Source of the DNA: Comamonadaceae bacterium
GTDB taxonomy: Bacteria > Pseudomonadota > Gammaproteobacteria > Burkholderiales > Burkholderiaceae_C
Direction: 5' to 3'
Assembly: GCA_013297925.1 (NCBI GenBank)
Contig: JAAFJC010000001.1
Coordinates: forward strand, 51,097 to 115,096
Length of the DNA stretch: 64,000 nucleotides
Shown here: piece after piece, positions 8,746 through 18,020 of the stretch
Position numbering within the stretch: the first letter of the stretch is position 1
Layout of the letters: each line of letters opens with the position of its first letter
Notes under the pieces: model-generated
Seen by the model: only the letters and a program-made list of their open reading frames with translations
The model's database searches: none
What the model was told of the DNA's origin: nothing
Translations under genes and position numbers: made by a program

Positions 8746-8889
8746 CCGGACGCAGAAGACGCAAAGGTTGCGCAGAAGAAATACCAAAAAGAAGAATGCC
8801 AGCAAAGGTTTTTTGAGCTGCTTTTCTTGGCTGTTTTCCCGCGGTTTTTTCTGCGTCTTCTGCGTAACCTTCGCGCCCTCTGCGTCCGG
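8746..8889. repeat. Inverted-repeat element, copy A
   Basis: The left arm (CCGGACGCAGAAGACGCAAA, from 8746) is the inverse of the right arm ending GCGCCCTCTGCGTCCGG at 8889, with an A/T-richer centre, about 144 bp overall. A second copy is at 14847-14997. It occupies most of the radA-lipB gap. It has no open frame and resembles a non-autonomous palindromic element. Confidence 0.75.
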
Positions 8890-8906
8890 AAGTTTGTCTT
8901 TGGTCT

Positions 8907-9647
8907 TTATTCCAAATGCACGACTAGTTTAGAAGCCAACACCTTCGCCACGTCATCCCAAGAAGCATTCACCCCGCAGAAAGCCATATCCACCGTCCGC
9001 AGCCCCGCATAGCCGCAGGGGTTGATGCGTTCATACGGTGAGAGATCCATCGCCACATTCAAAGCCAGGCCGTGATAGGTGATATGGCGGCTGACTTTGA
9101 TGCCTAAAGCGGCTATTTTCCCAATATCCATGAGCGCAGGCAGCTCTGATTCTGATAGCGGCATGCCATCCGCGTCAAGCAGCCGCGCATGCGAAGCAGG
9201 CTCATCGAGCCGCACATAAATCCCTGGCGCGCCACGCACGCGATGGCCCGTGAGCCCGAAATGCGCCAACGTGCGAATCGTCGCCTCTTCCAGCCGATGC
9301 ACATATTCCTTAACGAAATAGCCGCGCGCTTTCAGATCAATCATCGGATACGCCACCACCTGCCCTGGCCCGTGATACGTCACTTGCCCGCCGCGATTGG
9401 TTTGCACCACGGGAATATCACCCGCTGCAATCACATGCTCCGCTTTGCCTGCCAGCCCTTGGGTGAAAACTGGAGAATGCTCACAAATCCATAGCGCGTC
9501 GCGTAGATTCTCTGCCGGCGAACTGCCGTTTTCTTCTTTAAACTGACTTAAAAATTCAGCTCTACGCGCTACCAGCGCCTGCATCGCTTCATATGTGGGC
9601 GCATAAGGCTGAAGACCTTTGAATTCGACTTGCATCGCGTGATTCAC
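8907..9647 (-). CDS. lipB: Octanoyl-[ACP]:protein octanoyltransferase LipB
   Basis: LipB moves octanoyl groups from acyl carrier protein to lipoyl domains, the first step of de novo lipoylation. The 246-residue product shows [19 protein letters not shown] (family signature), RGAPGIYV, the catalytic-lysine segment [13 protein letters not shown], and the active-site cysteine in [11 protein letters not shown] short insertion around residues 153-170 ([17 protein letters not shown]) is longer than usual. Its start overlaps the 3' end of the M48 protease gene by 4 bp. lipA, often next to lipB, is about 29 kb away. Confidence 0.96.
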   Translation of the reverse strand: MNHAMQVEFKGLQPYAPTYEAMQALVARRAEFLSQFKEENGSSPAENLRDALWICEHSPVFTQGLAGKAEHVIAAGDIPVVQTNRGGQVTYHGPGQVVAYPMIDLKARGYFVKEYVHRLEEATIRTLAHFGLTGHRVRGAPGIYVRLDEPASHARLLDADGMPLSESELPALMDIGKIAALGIKVSRHITYHGLALNVAMDLSPYERINPCGYAGLRTVDMAFCGVNASWDDVAKVLASKLVVHLE

Positions 9648-10816
9648 CCGCCCGCCGCCTTGCGGAATTTGTCCATGCGCTCTTCGTCGAGCGGGTGACT
9701 GGAGATGATGGAAAAGCCCAGCGGCGTTTTCTTCACTTCTTTGGGTTGGTCGGCTTTTTCTGCTGGTGGTTCAGCGCTGGGCGGCAGTTCGTTGCCGTCT
9801 TTGTCTTTCTTCGGTGGTTTGTAGCTTCGCGCAGCTTGGAAGAATTTGACCATCACGAGCGGGCTGATGTTTGCGGCGCGCATGTAGGTGATCGAATCAT
9901 CATCGGCCTCGCGCTCATGGGCGCGGCTGTAGGCCATGCTGCCTAGGATGAGGGGGGCGGCGGTAATCAGGCTGCCGTAATCACCGAAGGCCACGGAGAG
10001 CACGCCTTGCAACACGCCAACCTGCACGAGCTGGCGCATGCCGTGGCGGCGGGTGATGTGGCCTAGCTCGTGACCGAGGACTCCGAGCACCACCTCATCG
10101 TCTTTCACCAGCTGCACGAGCTCATCCGTCATCACCATGATGCCGCCGGGTAGGGCGAAAGCGTTGGGGCCGATGTCGGATTTGCGGAATTCGAGTTGGA
10201 TGGGTGGTGTGTCTTTCGGGTATTGCGCTTTCACGCCAGCCAGAAAGCGCTCGCGGATGCGGATTTGGTCTTCGAGCGGAAGTTTGCTGGGCTTCGTAAA
10301 GCGGCCGTCGATCTGCTGCAAGGCATTGCGGCCAATGGCTTGGTCTGCGGCTTGCGGCACGAGCGCTGTGATGCCGCGCGCAGCAACCGGCAGGCCATAC
10401 AAATACATGCCCCAAAGCACGCCAACAAGCAGCACGAAAGCCGCAGCCACGCCACGCCAACTTTGCTGGGCGCGCACAACGAGGCCAGCGGACGGGTTGA
10501 CTCGCGAAGGCACATGCTGAGCAACCCAATCATCAAAGGTTTTTGGATCGAGGTCTGACGGCCAATGCAATTGCGCACCTTCCCATTCGGGCGGGGCTTT
10601 GTCTGTGAGCTCAATAATGCGCGCGCCGCGCGCCGTGGCTTCTGGCCAGCGCATTTGTTTGCGCATGTCTTTGATGGGGATTTCTAACAGCAAATCTCCA
10701 CTTGGCCGGCGAAGAATCTGCGCGGAGTGCTCCGTTATTTGTAGCAATACAGGCTGCGCGCTGGCGCTGCGGCCATCAAGCAAATTCAGCGCTAAGCGCG
10801 GCGCTTGCGTGTTCAC
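9644..10816 (-). CDS. M48 family metallopeptidase, membrane-anchored
   Basis: A 390-residue protein with a soluble N-terminal domain, one TM helix (about residues 123-146, [20 protein letters not shown]) and an M48 peptidase domain. The zinc motif HELGH is at 249-253, and the downstream glutamate ligand is probably in [14 protein letters not shown]48 enzymes (HtpX, BepA, LoiP-type) degrade or quality-check envelope proteins; the exact role here is unknown. The Lys/Pro-rich insert [19 protein letters not shown] near residue 335 looks disordered. It ends 4 bp into lipB and starts 3 bp after the YjgN-like gene, so three genes are tightly packed. Confidence 0.9.
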   Translation of the reverse strand: MNTQAPRLALNLLDGRSASAQPVLLQITEHSAQILRRPSGDLLLEIPIKDMRKQMRWPEATARGARIIELTDKAPPEWEGAQLHWPSDLDPKTFDDWVAQHVPSRVNPSAGLVVRAQQSWRGVAAAFVLLVGVLWGMYLYGLPVAARGITALVPQAADQAIGRNALQQIDGRFTKPSKLPLEDQIRIRERFLAGVKAQYPKDTPPIQLEFRKSDIGPNAFALPGGIMVMTDELVQLVKDDEVVLGVLGHELGHITRRHGMRQLVQVGVLQGVLSVAFGDYGSLITAAPLILGSMAYSRAHEREADDDSITYMRAANISPLVMVKFFQAARSYKPPKKDKDGNELPPSAEPPAEKADQPKEVKKTPLGFSIISSHPLDEERMDKFRKAAGG

Positions 10817-10819
10817 TGC

Positions 10820-12067
10820 TTACATGCCCACATCAAAACCAAAGATGTCTGCCGCCATATCGCCAGCTGCATCGTTTTCTCGGGCACGCGCCGCATCGGT
10901 GAGTTTGTCGAGCGCGACACGGGTTTTCAGACTGACGGCCTCCAGCTTCATCCGCTGCGTCGCGATCACTGCAAATGGCCAATACAGGCCAAAGGTAATC
11001 AAGATCAGAAAATAGTTTTTAAATTGCAGGCCGATAAATTTGCCCACGCCCAGCTCGCTCTTGAAGCGAAAGTGATTATTGCCTGTGCGCGACCAGAGCA
11101 GGTTTTGCATCTTGGCGGTGAAGTAGGCGCGGGGCAAAATATTGATCAAGACGACGAACAAGATAAACAACGGGAAAAACAGACTCAACAAAACGGCAAG
11201 ATTGCGCGACCATGAGCGCGTGCTGCCTATCTGGCTGGGCAGCATGCCGAACATCACGGCAACAAAAGCGGCCGCAATGATCAGCCCCACCAAGAGCGTC
11301 ATGCCAAAGACTTTATAGGTCTCCAACACCGGGCTTCTGTATTCCGTCTTGAGCGGGCCCCAGGCGTAATGGTTGTGCTGGAAGCGCTTGATGCGCCAGA
11401 AGAAATAGGGCAACACGATGGCCAGCAGCAAAAACATCGCGCCAACCGTTGTCGCCAGCGCATTGCCTGCTGCCGCTTTGCTTTGCGGATCACCATCGGC
11501 CAGCAAACCAATCAACACGCCCGGCAAAAACACCAACACCATAGGCAAAGCCACGCAGGCATAGGCCTCGCGATAGCCCTCCGCGGTGAACCGCATCCGC
11601 ATGCCTCGCCAGCTGGAATTGGCCAGACGAAAGCGCATCGAGGCTTGAAACAGCACCGGCGCAATCGCAATCAACAGTGCCAAGGCGATCACGCCCGCTG
11701 TGGCTGAAAAGTCTGCGGCAACGCTGTATATCGAAAACAGCACGCCCGCAATCAGCGTGCCGCGCAGCATCTTTTTGGGCTCGCCATGAAACTCCATCGC
11801 GTGATCATCAATGCGCGTGTTGTTGTAGAAATACTTGAGCTTGCGCACCTTGGCCCACGGGTAATAAATACCAAAAGTGACCAAAATCAGCAGCAGATTC
11901 ACGATCCAGATGCGGAAATACTCGCCGCCTGTGCCACTGAACTCCACCGGCGTGCTCTCAATATGTTGGCTAGGCGCAGGCATGCCGCGCCGCTCACCTG
12001 AAATAGCCATCACACCCGCTTTTTCTAACGGAATCGGGTTGCTCAGACTGCTGTTTTGGCTGATCAA
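10820..12067 (-). CDS. YjgN family (DUF898) membrane protein
   Basis: A 415-residue polytopic inner-membrane protein of the DUF898/YjgN family, function unknown. It shows the repeated family pattern: EYFRIWIVNLLLILVTFGIYYPWAKVR at the start and FKNYFLILITFGLYWPFAVIATQRM near the end, with W-A-K/R motifs following each hydrophobic pair. The start is TTG at 12067 (TTG ATC AGC CAA), supported by AAGGAG 7 bases upstream; no ATG gives comparable support. It is the first gene of a compact operon with the M48 protease and lipB. That coupling (DUF898 before a peptidase) suggests a shared envelope job, but this is inference. Confidence 0.88.
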   Translation of the reverse strand: MISQNSSLSNPIPLEKAGVMAISGERRGMPAPSQHIESTPVEFSGTGGEYFRIWIVNLLLILVTFGIYYPWAKVRKLKYFYNNTRIDDHAMEFHGEPKKMLRGTLIAGVLFSIYSVAADFSATAGVIALALLIAIAPVLFQASMRFRLANSSWRGMRMRFTAEGYREAYACVALPMVLVFLPGVLIGLLADGDPQSKAAAGNALATTVGAMFLLLAIVLPYFFWRIKRFQHNHYAWGPLKTEYRSPVLETYKVFGMTLLVGLIIAAAFVAVMFGMLPSQIGSTRSWSRNLAVLLSLFFPLFILFVVLINILPRAYFTAKMQNLLWSRTGNNHFRFKSELGVGKFIGLQFKNYFLILITFGLYWPFAVIATQRMKLEAVSLKTRVALDKLTDAARARENDAAGDMAADIFGFDVGM

Positions 12068-12170
12068 ATTCTTTCTCCTTGCCCGGCTTAGCGATATGCG
12101 TGTTGTTTATTCGGCAGATTATGGCTTGTCGCATCGTTAAAATGGATTTTTAAGCACAAAGAGAATTCGC

Positions 12171-12785
12171 ATGAAACTGATCGGCGCTGTGACCAGCCCT
12201 TATGCCCGCAAGGTGCGCATTGTGATGGCTGAGAAAAAGCTGGATTACCAATTCATTTTGGAAGACGTGTGGTCTGCCACCACGCAGATCGGCGATTCCA
12301 ATCCGCTGGGCAAGGTGCCATGCCTCGTGATGGAAGGCGGCGAGGCGCTGTTTGATTCGCGCGTGATCGTCGAGTATCTGGACACTCTCTCCCCCGTTGG
12401 CAAACTCATTCCGAGCATGGGGCGTGAGAAGGCAGAGGTAAAAACCTGGGAAGCGCTGGCTGATGGCTTATGCGATGCAGCGATTCTTGCGCGCCTGGAA
12501 GCCACTTGGGCAGGCCGCACCGACAAGCAGCGCTCACAAGCTTGGATTGATCGCCAAATGGGCAAGATCCATGCAAGCCTGAAGTCCATGAGCCAAGGCT
12601 TGGGCGAGCGCCCGTTTTGCACCGGCATTCATTTCAGCCTGGCCGATGTGGCCGTGGGCTGCGCTTTGGGTTACCTTGATTTCCGCTTTGCGCAAATTGA
12701 TTGGCGCGGAGATTATGCGAATCTGGCCAAGCTCAGCGAGAAGCTGGCGGCGCGGCAGAGTTTTGTGGATACCAAGCCGGCTTGA
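12171..12785 (+). CDS. Glutathione S-transferase family protein
   Basis: A cytosolic GST-fold protein of 204 residues. The N-terminal thioredoxin-like domain reads KLIGAVTSPYARKVRIVMAEK with the S-P-Y segment near the glutathione site, then NPLGKVPCLV with the conserved cis-proline, and DSRVIVEYLD which binds the gamma-glutamyl group. The helical C-terminal domain contains FSLADVAVGCALGYLDFRF, the capping-box region. It resembles the YibF-type subgroup; the substrate is unknown. Divergent from the YjgN gene with about 100 bp between them. Confidence 0.92.
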   Translation: MKLIGAVTSPYARKVRIVMAEKKLDYQFILEDVWSATTQIGDSNPLGKVPCLVMEGGEALFDSRVIVEYLDTLSPVGKLIPSMGREKAEVKTWEALADGLCDAAILARLEATWAGRTDKQRSQAWIDRQMGKIHASLKSMSQGLGERPFCTGIHFSLADVAVGCALGYLDFRFAQIDWRGDYANLAKLSEKLAARQSFVDTKPA

Positions 12786-12822
12786 TGCCTGCGTATTAAT
12801 CTAATCTCATCAGGGGGCTTTT

Positions 12823-13350
12823 TTGAGCAAGATCATCGCCATTGTTTTGGCGCTTTCAGGTGCTGGCTACTATTACTTCGTGCTCGGCTCTCAAGTCTCT
12901 GAGCGTGATGCGCAAAACTATTTCACCGCCTACTATGACAAGCTAGATGCGGGCGACGATAAGGCGCTGTGTGATATGTATGCGGACAGTTATGTCGAGC
13001 GCGGTATCGTTGTTCGCACGGCTGGCATGGGCGGCACAGCGCCTGCCGAAGCCAATAAAGAGGCTGCCTGTGCTTTTCTGCGCGGCTTGATCGAGGGCAT
13101 GAAGAAACAAAGCGAAAAGCTGGGGATGCCGGTGGTCACCAACACTCAAACCGTGATTGAAGATGTGGCCATCAGCCCAAATAAGAAAAGCGCTGTTGTC
13201 ACTGGAAAATTTGAGCTCAAAATCGGGACCGAGCAGCGCTTATTCATGAAGCAAAACACGCAGGCCAAAATCACGCTGATCAAGCAAGGCGGCAAGGTTT
13301 TGGCGACAAACAGCGACTACACATCGACGCAGATTCAATACCGGGAATAA
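12823..13350 (+). CDS. Conserved hypothetical membrane-anchored protein
   Basis: 175 residues; not a family I can name. The start is TTG 12823, preceded by AGGGGG at 5-base spacing. Residues 1-22 (SKIIAIVLALSGAGYYYFVLGS) form a signal anchor. The rest is a mixed alpha/beta domain with DAQNYFTAYYDKLDAGDDKALCDMYADSY, a pattern like the first helices of NTF2/SnoaL-like folds, ending in beta-strand-rich sequence. It is probably periplasmic. Convergent with mnmE. The fold guess is weak. Confidence 0.6.
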   Translation: MSKIIAIVLALSGAGYYYFVLGSQVSERDAQNYFTAYYDKLDAGDDKALCDMYADSYVERGIVVRTAGMGGTAPAEANKEAACAFLRGLIEGMKKQSEKLGMPVVTNTQTVIEDVAISPNKKSAVVTGKFELKIGTEQRLFMKQNTQAKITLIKQGGKVLATNSDYTSTQIQYRE

Positions 13351-13376
13351 AGGTGTGCATCGCTTGAGCGATGGTG

Positions 13377-14810
13377 TCACTTCCCAATACAAAATTTAGA
13401 GAAAATCTCTCCGAGCAGATCATCGGATGAGAATGCGCCGGTGATTTCGTTCAGCGCGTTTTGTGCGAGGCGCAACTCTTCGGCAAGCAGATCGAGGCCG
13501 CCGGCGTTATGGGTGAGGCTGGCATCTAAGTGATCTGAGGCTTCGTTTAAGTGGGCTTGCACGGCGGCCACGGCTTGGACGTGGCGCTCGCGGGCGATGT
13601 AGCTGCCTTCGCCGCTGGCCGATTGCCAGCCTGCCACTTCGAGAAGCTTTTTACGCAGTGCGTCGATGCCTTGGCCGGTTTTGGCGCTGATGGTGATGCC
13701 CTCTGAGGGGGCTGCGGCTTGCGCGAGATCTGCTTTGTTCCACACGTCAAGAATTGGCGTGTTATGGGGCAGTTTTTGCCGGATCGCCGGCATCAATACT
13801 GCGCGGGCAGCTATTGAATTTGTAGCAATATCTTTCTCTATCGATTGCTCTGCATGCAGATCGTGCAGATGAATCACGCAATCGGCTTTGGCGATTTCTT
13901 CCCACGCGCGCTCGATGCCGATGCGCTCGACGACATCATCGCTCTCGCGCAGTCCAGCTGTATCAATGATGTGGATCGGCACGCCTTCGATTTGGATGGT
14001 TTCTTGCACTTTGTCGCGCGTGGTGCCTGCGATGGGCGTGACGATGGCCAGCTCTGCGCCTGCGAGGGCATTGAGCAAGCTGCTCTTGCCAGCATTGGGC
14101 TGGCCAGCGATGACGACTTTGATGCCTTCGCGAAGCAGCGCGCCTTGCGCGGTTTTTTGCCGGAAGCTGAGCACGGCTCGCTGCAAGTTTGATAGCTGCT
14201 CGCGCGCTTTATGCTTACTCAAATGCTCGATTTCTTCTTCGGGGAAATCCAGCGTAGCTTCCACCAGCATGCGAAGGTGGATCAGCGCATCACGCAGGGT
14301 ATGCACTTCTTTGGAGAATGCACCGGAGAGCGAACGCGCCGCGCCGCGTGCAGCGGCCTCCGTACTCGCATCAATCAAATCCGCCACGGCCTCGGCTTGC
14401 GCGAGATCCATCTTGTCGTTCAAAAACGCGCGCTCGGTGAATTCGCCGGGCTGGGCGATGCGCATGCTCTTGAGTAGATCAATCTCTTTCGCAGCTTCGA
14501 GCACGCGCGAGACGAGCAGCTGTAGCACCACGGGCCCGCCATGCGCTTGCAGCTCGATCACGTCTTCGCCGGTGAAGGAATGCGGGGCGGGGAAGTAGAG
14601 GGCAAGGCCTTGGTCGATGGGTTGCTGGTTTTTATCGAGGAATTTGAGGTATTTAGCCTCTCTCGCCGGCATAGAATCTACGCGAGACGCTCCTAAAAGA
14701 GGATCAAGCAGGGGCTGGAGCTGCTTGCCAGACACGCGCACAATGCCCACCGCACCACGGCCGGGGGCGGTGGCGATAGCGACGATGGGGTCTTGGTGTC
14801 TGGGGAGCAT
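13377..14810 (-). CDS. mnmE: tRNA modification GTPase MnmE
   Basis: MnmE with MnmG makes the 5-carboxymethylaminomethyl modification of U34 in several tRNAs, using GTP hydrolysis and a folate donor. The 477-residue protein starts [20 protein letters not shown]; the frame upstream of this is a shadow of a repeat element. The G domain shows GQPNAGKSS near residue 236, the IAGTTRDKV switch, DTAGL and the NKAD-type motif WNKADL. It ends in CIGK, the required C-terminal cysteine motif. Two stretches are translations of the dispersed repeat: [12 protein letters not shown] (about 40-51) and [13 protein letters not shown] (about 331-343, inside the G domain). Both look like tolerated loop insertions. 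Confidence 0.96.
   Translation of the reverse strand: MLPRHQDPIVAIATAPGRGAVGIVRVSGKQLQPLLDPLLGASRVDSMPAREAKYLKFLDKNQQPIDQGLALYFPAPHSFTGEDVIELQAHGGPVVLQLLVSRVLEAAKEIDLLKSMRIAQPGEFTERAFLNDKMDLAQAEAVADLIDASTEAAARGAARSLSGAFSKEVHTLRDALIHLRMLVEATLDFPEEEIEHLSKHKAREQLSNLQRAVLSFRQKTAQGALLREGIKVVIAGQPNAGKSSLLNALAGAELAIVTPIAGTTRDKVQETIQIEGVPIHIIDTAGLRESDDVVERIGIERAWEEIAKADCVIHLHDLHAEQSIEKDIATNSIAARAVLMPAIRQKLPHNTPILDVWNKADLAQAAAPSEGITISAKTGQGIDALRKKLLEVAGWQSASGEGSYIARERHVQAVAAVQAHLNEASDHLDASLTHNAGGLDLLAEELRLAQNALNEITGAFSSDDLLGEIFSKFCIGK
13786..13830 (+). repeat. Dispersed repeat inside mnmE (second copy)
   Basis: GCCGGCATCAATACTGCGCG head and GCTATTGAATTTGTAGC tail. In the mnmE frame it reads [13 protein letters not shown] in a loop of the G domain between CVIHLHDL and the NKAD-type motif. 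The reading frame is kept. Confidence 0.8.
14665..14700 (+). repeat. Dispersed repeat inside mnmE (first copy)
   Basis: GCCGGCATAGAATCTACGCG head followed by a GACGCTCCTAAAAGAGG tail. In the mnmE frame it reads [12 protein letters not shown] within the N-terminal folate-binding domain. The codon phase is the same as the other mnmE copy. Confidence 0.8.
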
Positions 14811-14846
14811 GGTTGGCTGGTTGAGATTGAATACAAATGCAAAATG

Positions 14847-14997
14847 CCGGACGCAGAGGGCGCAAAGGTTACGCAGAAGGAATACCAAAAAATACAACAA
14901 GAGTGCCACTGAGTCACGCGCCGTTCAGTATCTTTTTTGTATTTTTCTTCTGTCTTTTCTGCGCCTTCTGCGTAACCTTTGCGCCCTCTGCGTCCGG
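14847..14997. repeat. Inverted-repeat element, copy B
   Basis: Second copy of the element at 8746: left arm CCGGACGCAGAGGGCGCAAA from 14847, right arm ending GCGCCCTCTGCGTCCGG at 14997, centre A/T-rich and different in sequence. It lies between mnmE and yidC. Arms are conserved between copies while centres differ, which suggests folding or end recognition matters. Confidence 0.78.
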
Positions 14998-15026
14998 TAT
15001 TCTGTATTTTGCCTGAGCCCAAAACA

Positions 15027-15058
15027 AAAGCCGCAAAGAAGCAACTCCTTGCGGCTTT
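15027..15058 (-). terminator. Intrinsic terminator after yidC
   Basis: AAAGCCGCAA (15027-15036) pairs perfectly with TTGCGGCTTT (15049-15058). On the minus strand the hairpin is followed by TGTTTTG, and it lies 18 bp downstream of the yidC stop, so it should end the rpmH-rnpA-yidD-yidC transcript. Confidence 0.75.
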
Positions 15059-15075
15059 GTTAAAAGAAGCGCGGT

Positions 15076-16839
15076 TTAAGAAGCCTTGGTCTCTTCCGGC
15101 TTTTTCTTCCAAGGCAGGTTGAACTGCGGGGGCACGCCCATGCTTGTGTTGATCATCCATTGCTGGGCAATCGACAGCACGTTATTCGTGATCCAGTAGA
15201 GCACGAGGCCGGCGGGGAAGAAGAAGAACATGACCGAGAAGATCAGCGGCATGTACCACATCAGCTTGGCTTGCATCGGGTCGGGTGGCGTGGGGTTCAG
15301 CGCTGTTTGCAGCATGGTGGTGGCCGCCATGATCACTGGAAGGATGTACCAAGGATCGGGAACAGAAAGATCTGTGATCCAGCCGATCCACGGGGCGCCA
15401 CGCACTTCCACGGAGGAGAGCAGAACCCAATACAGCGCGATGAACACGGGGATCTGAACCATGATCGGGAAGCAGCCGCCCATGGGGTTGACTTTTTCTT
15501 CGCGGTAGATGCGCATCATCTCTTGCTGCATTTGCTGCGGCTTATCTTTCAAGCGCTCGCGCATTTCCATGATCTTGGGATTGATGGCTTTCATCTTGGC
15601 CATCGAGCGATACGCTGTCGCATTAAGCCAATAAAAAGCGATCTTGAGAAGCAGCACCAAGGCCATGATCGTCCAGCCCCAGTTGCCGATGAAGCCGTGC
15701 AGCTTGTCCATGATCCAGTACAGCGGCTTGGCAAGAATCGTGAGCCAGCCGTAGTCTTTGATGAGCTCAAGGCCGGGGTAGAGTTTTTCGAGTTTGTGCT
15801 CTTCTTGCGGACCGATGAACAGGCGTGTCTCGGTGCTTTGCGTGGTGCCCGGTGCCACGGCTTGCATCGGCGCTTTCATGCCCACGGAATACAGATTGGG
15901 GCCGACCTTGCTCATGTAATTTTCACGCGCGAGGCCATCGGCCACCAACCATGCGCTGCCGAAGTAGTGCTGCACCATGGCCACATAACCGGCTTTGGTT
16001 TCTTTGACGAAGTCGGTCTTGTTGTTTTCGATGTCTTTGAATTCGGCCTTTTGGTATTTCTTCTCAGTGGTGTAGACCACAGGGCCGGTAAAGGTGCTGT
16101 AGAACGCAGATTCGCCCAGTGGCTTGTTGCCATCGCGCACAAGCTGCATATAGAGTTGGGCAGAGACGGGTGCGCCGCTGGTGTTGACAATGTCGTGCTT
16201 GACAGTCATGTCGTACGCGCCGCGCATCAAGGTGTAGGTCTTGACGTATTTCACGCCGCCTAGCTCTTGCGATTCGAATTTCAGGGTCAACTCGTTTTTG
16301 CCGTCAAGCAAGGCTTTGTCGCCCGTGAAGCTCATGGCTGCAAGATGGCTTGGCAGCGCAGGCTGGCCGTTCATGCCTAGCAGCCCCGATTGGGCTTCGT
16401 AGGCACGGCCTGTGCTGCGGTCGAGCAAGACAACGTTTTTATTGGGATCGAGTTTGTCTTTCTTGGCATCGAGCTCGCGGTGCTTCAAGAGCTCGGCGCG
16501 GATGATGTTGCCGCCTTCGCTGGCGAACGTGAGCTTGAGAACATCGGTGGTGACTTCCCAAGTTTGACCAGTAGAGGCGGCGGGCGCTTGAGCCGGGGTG
16601 GCTTGCGCGCTGCCTGCGGGGGCTGCAGGCGCGGCGGCGCTTGGCGCGGGCACAGCGGCGGCTGATGCACCGGGAGCAGGCGTTGCCAGGCTTGTTGCGG
16701 GATTTGCTGCAGTTGCAGCTGGCTTGCTTTTGGGGAAGAAGGTTGCTGCTCGGCCGTTATGCACTTGCCAAGCATCCCAGAGCATCACAAGGGAAAACGC
16801 GAAAACCGCCCAAAGAATGGAGCGCCGAATATCGTTCAT
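15076..16839 (-). CDS. yidC: Membrane protein insertase YidC
   Basis: YidC inserts and folds inner-membrane proteins, alone or with SecYEG. The 587-residue protein has TM1 (RRSILWAVFAFSLVMLW), a low-complexity Ala/Pro linker (about 35-95), the large periplasmic beta-sandwich domain typical of Gram-negative YidC, and the conserved C-terminal core of five TMs. Core landmarks are YWIMDKLHGFIGNWGWTI, the cytoplasmic coiled region YRSMAKMKAINPKIMEMRERL, and NPMGGCFPIMVQIPVFIALYWVL. The start overlaps yidD by 4 bp. This is the last gene of the conserved rpmH-rnpA-yidD-yidC block, which in many bacteria continues into mnmE as it does here. Confidence 0.97.
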   Translation of the reverse strand: MNDIRRSILWAVFAFSLVMLWDAWQVHNGRAATFFPKSKPAATAANPATSLATPAPGASAAAVPAPSAAAPAAPAGSAQATPAQAPAASTGQTWEVTTDVLKLTFASEGGNIIRAELLKHRELDAKKDKLDPNKNVVLLDRSTGRAYEAQSGLLGMNGQPALPSHLAAMSFTGDKALLDGKNELTLKFESQELGGVKYVKTYTLMRGAYDMTVKHDIVNTSGAPVSAQLYMQLVRDGNKPLGESAFYSTFTGPVVYTTEKKYQKAEFKDIENNKTDFVKETKAGYVAMVQHYFGSAWLVADGLARENYMSKVGPNLYSVGMKAPMQAVAPGTTQSTETRLFIGPQEEHKLEKLYPGLELIKDYGWLTILAKPLYWIMDKLHGFIGNWGWTIMALVLLLKIAFYWLNATAYRSMAKMKAINPKIMEMRERLKDKPQQMQQEMMRIYREEKVNPMGGCFPIMVQIPVFIALYWVLLSSVEVRGAPWIGWITDLSVPDPWYILPVIMAATTMLQTALNPTPPDPMQAKLMWYMPLIFSVMFFFFPAGLVLYWITNNVLSIAQQWMINTSMGVPPQFNLPWKKKPEETKAS

Positions 16840-17111
16840 GGAGAGGTCTTTTCTGGAGAAACTAACGAGGTGAATAACTGTGTAGCTTGCGCGGGAGGCA
16901 CAGGATCATGGCCACCATCGCACCAAGGATGGCAGCGCACGAGGCGGCGCGCGGCGAGATAGCTGCCGCGCCCCGCGCCATGCTGCTGCAAGGCTTCGAG
17001 CGCGTAGGCGGAGCAAGTGGGTGTGAAGCGGCAAGCGCTGCCCAGCCACGGGCTGAGAAACCAGCGGTAGAACTGAACGACGCCGATGAGGATTTTTTGC
17101 AGGAAGCTCAT
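16836..17111 (-). CDS. yidD: Membrane protein insertion efficiency factor YidD
   Basis: A small membrane-associated protein that assists YidC-dependent insertion. 91 residues: an amphipathic N-terminal helix (LQKILIGVVQFYRWFLSPWLG) and the signature CRFTPTCSAYALEAL followed by RRLVRCHPWCDGGHDPVP, with its conserved cysteines. It overlaps rnpA and yidC by 4 bp each, so the three are translationally coupled. Confidence 0.95.
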   Translation of the reverse strand: MSFLQKILIGVVQFYRWFLSPWLGSACRFTPTCSAYALEALQQHGAGRGSYLAARRLVRCHPWCDGGHDPVPPAQATQLFTSLVSPEKTSP

Positions 17112-17512
17112 GCTGCTTTTTCCTGCGGGGAAAGCTTGCCAAACAAGGCGAGCAGCTCGGCGCGCAATGTGGCTTTAAGTGCGGGCGATGTAGCGCTCGG
17201 AAACTGTTCACGCGAGAAGCCCGAGGCCAAGCGCAGCACGAGGCACGCAAAGGGCAACTGGGATTCGAGTTCGCTGGACACGGCGTAAATCTGGCGCTTG
17301 ATGGTGTTGCGGGTGACGGCGCGTTTGGCCCAGCGCTTTGGGCAGATCACACCAATTGTGGTGCGACTTGACTGAGAGGTGATGGTGCTTAAGGGAGCAA
17401 GGTACAACGCAAAATGAGCGCTGCGCCACACGCCGGCTGGCTGCGCTGCTTTGAGTTTGCTCGCATCCAGCACGGCAGCAAACTGCTCGGCGGTTTTCAG
17501 GCGAGGCAGCAA
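17108..17512 (-). CDS. rnpA: Ribonuclease P protein component
   Basis: The protein subunit of RNase P, which binds the 5' leader of precursor tRNA. 134 residues with the family core RTTIGVICPKRWAKRAVTRNTIKRQIY, in which RNxxKR is the RNA-binding motif. The N-terminal segment LPRLKTAEQFAAVLDA matches the usual start. It lies 26 bp downstream of rpmH and overlaps yidD by 4 bp. Confidence 0.95.
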   Translation of the reverse strand: MLPRLKTAEQFAAVLDASKLKAAQPAGVWRSAHFALYLAPLSTITSQSSRTTIGVICPKRWAKRAVTRNTIKRQIYAVSSELESQLPFACLVLRLASGFSREQFPSATSPALKATLRAELLALFGKLSPQEKAA

Positions 17513-17538
17513 GGCAGCATCAGCTAATGGCGATGGCC

Positions 17539-17673
17539 TTAGACAGCCAAGCGCTTACGGCCTTTGGCGCGACGTGCGTTGATCACAGCGCGGCCACCTT
17601 TGGTTTTCATGCGCACGAGAAAGCCATGGGTGCGGGCGCGGCGAGTTTTGGAGGGTTGATAAGTACGTTTCAT
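17539..17673 (-). CDS. rpmH: 50S ribosomal protein L34
   Basis: 44 residues beginning [18 protein letters not shown] and ending AKGRKRLAV, an exact fit to bacterial L34 length and pattern, including the internal [18 protein letters not shown] at 17671-17673, TAA at 17539-17541. It is the first gene of the rpmH-rnpA-yidD-yidC operon, divergent from dnaA, as around most bacterial origins. Confidence 0.97.
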   Translation of the reverse strand: MKRTYQPSKTRRARTHGFLVRMKTKGGRAVINARRAKGRKRLAV

Positions 17674-18020
17674 GATTCGATCATCCAGTGCTAAAGGCCA
17701 AATTGCCTTTGGCTGACTTTGAGTTAGGCGAGCTCAAGCTGCGCCAAGCGAAGCCCTCGATTATCGCAGATTTCAAGCCCTTTGCGCTAGGGCTAAGGGC
17801 AGCTTTTCTTGTGTTGATCAGGGTTTAGCGGTGATTGTGCGAGCCTTTTCGCACATCGCCCATGCCAAACCGCGCCCGGCAGCTTTGTGAGCGCCCACTC
17901 TGGCCATGGTCCACTGTATTTTTGTGTAACTTTGGCTGTGGATAACTGCCTTTTCTGCCTACAATGCCACTCAATTATTTCAGAATTATCCACAATTATT
18001 TTTAGAAGCTCAGTAGTACC
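17674..18020. promoter_or_regulatory. rpmH-dnaA divergent region with two DnaA boxes
   Basis: 347 bp with no gene. It holds two consensus DnaA boxes: TGTGGATAA at 17937-17945 (inverse orientation) and TTATCCACA at 17986-17994, the second 26 bp before the dnaA start. The stretch near dnaA is A/T-rich. The boxes suit autoregulation of dnaA and may also be part of a bipartite origin. Promoters for rpmH and dnaA should lie here but I could not fix their positions. Confidence 0.7.

Noticed and set aside
10137..10558. Plus-strand open frames opposite the M48 protease gene
   Set aside because: Antisense shadows caused by G/C-rich codon use; no motif.
17674..18020. Main oriC between rpmH and dnaA
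   Set aside because: It has two good DnaA boxes but no clear unwinding stretch with trio repeats; the dnaA-dnaN gap fits better. A bipartite origin is still possible.
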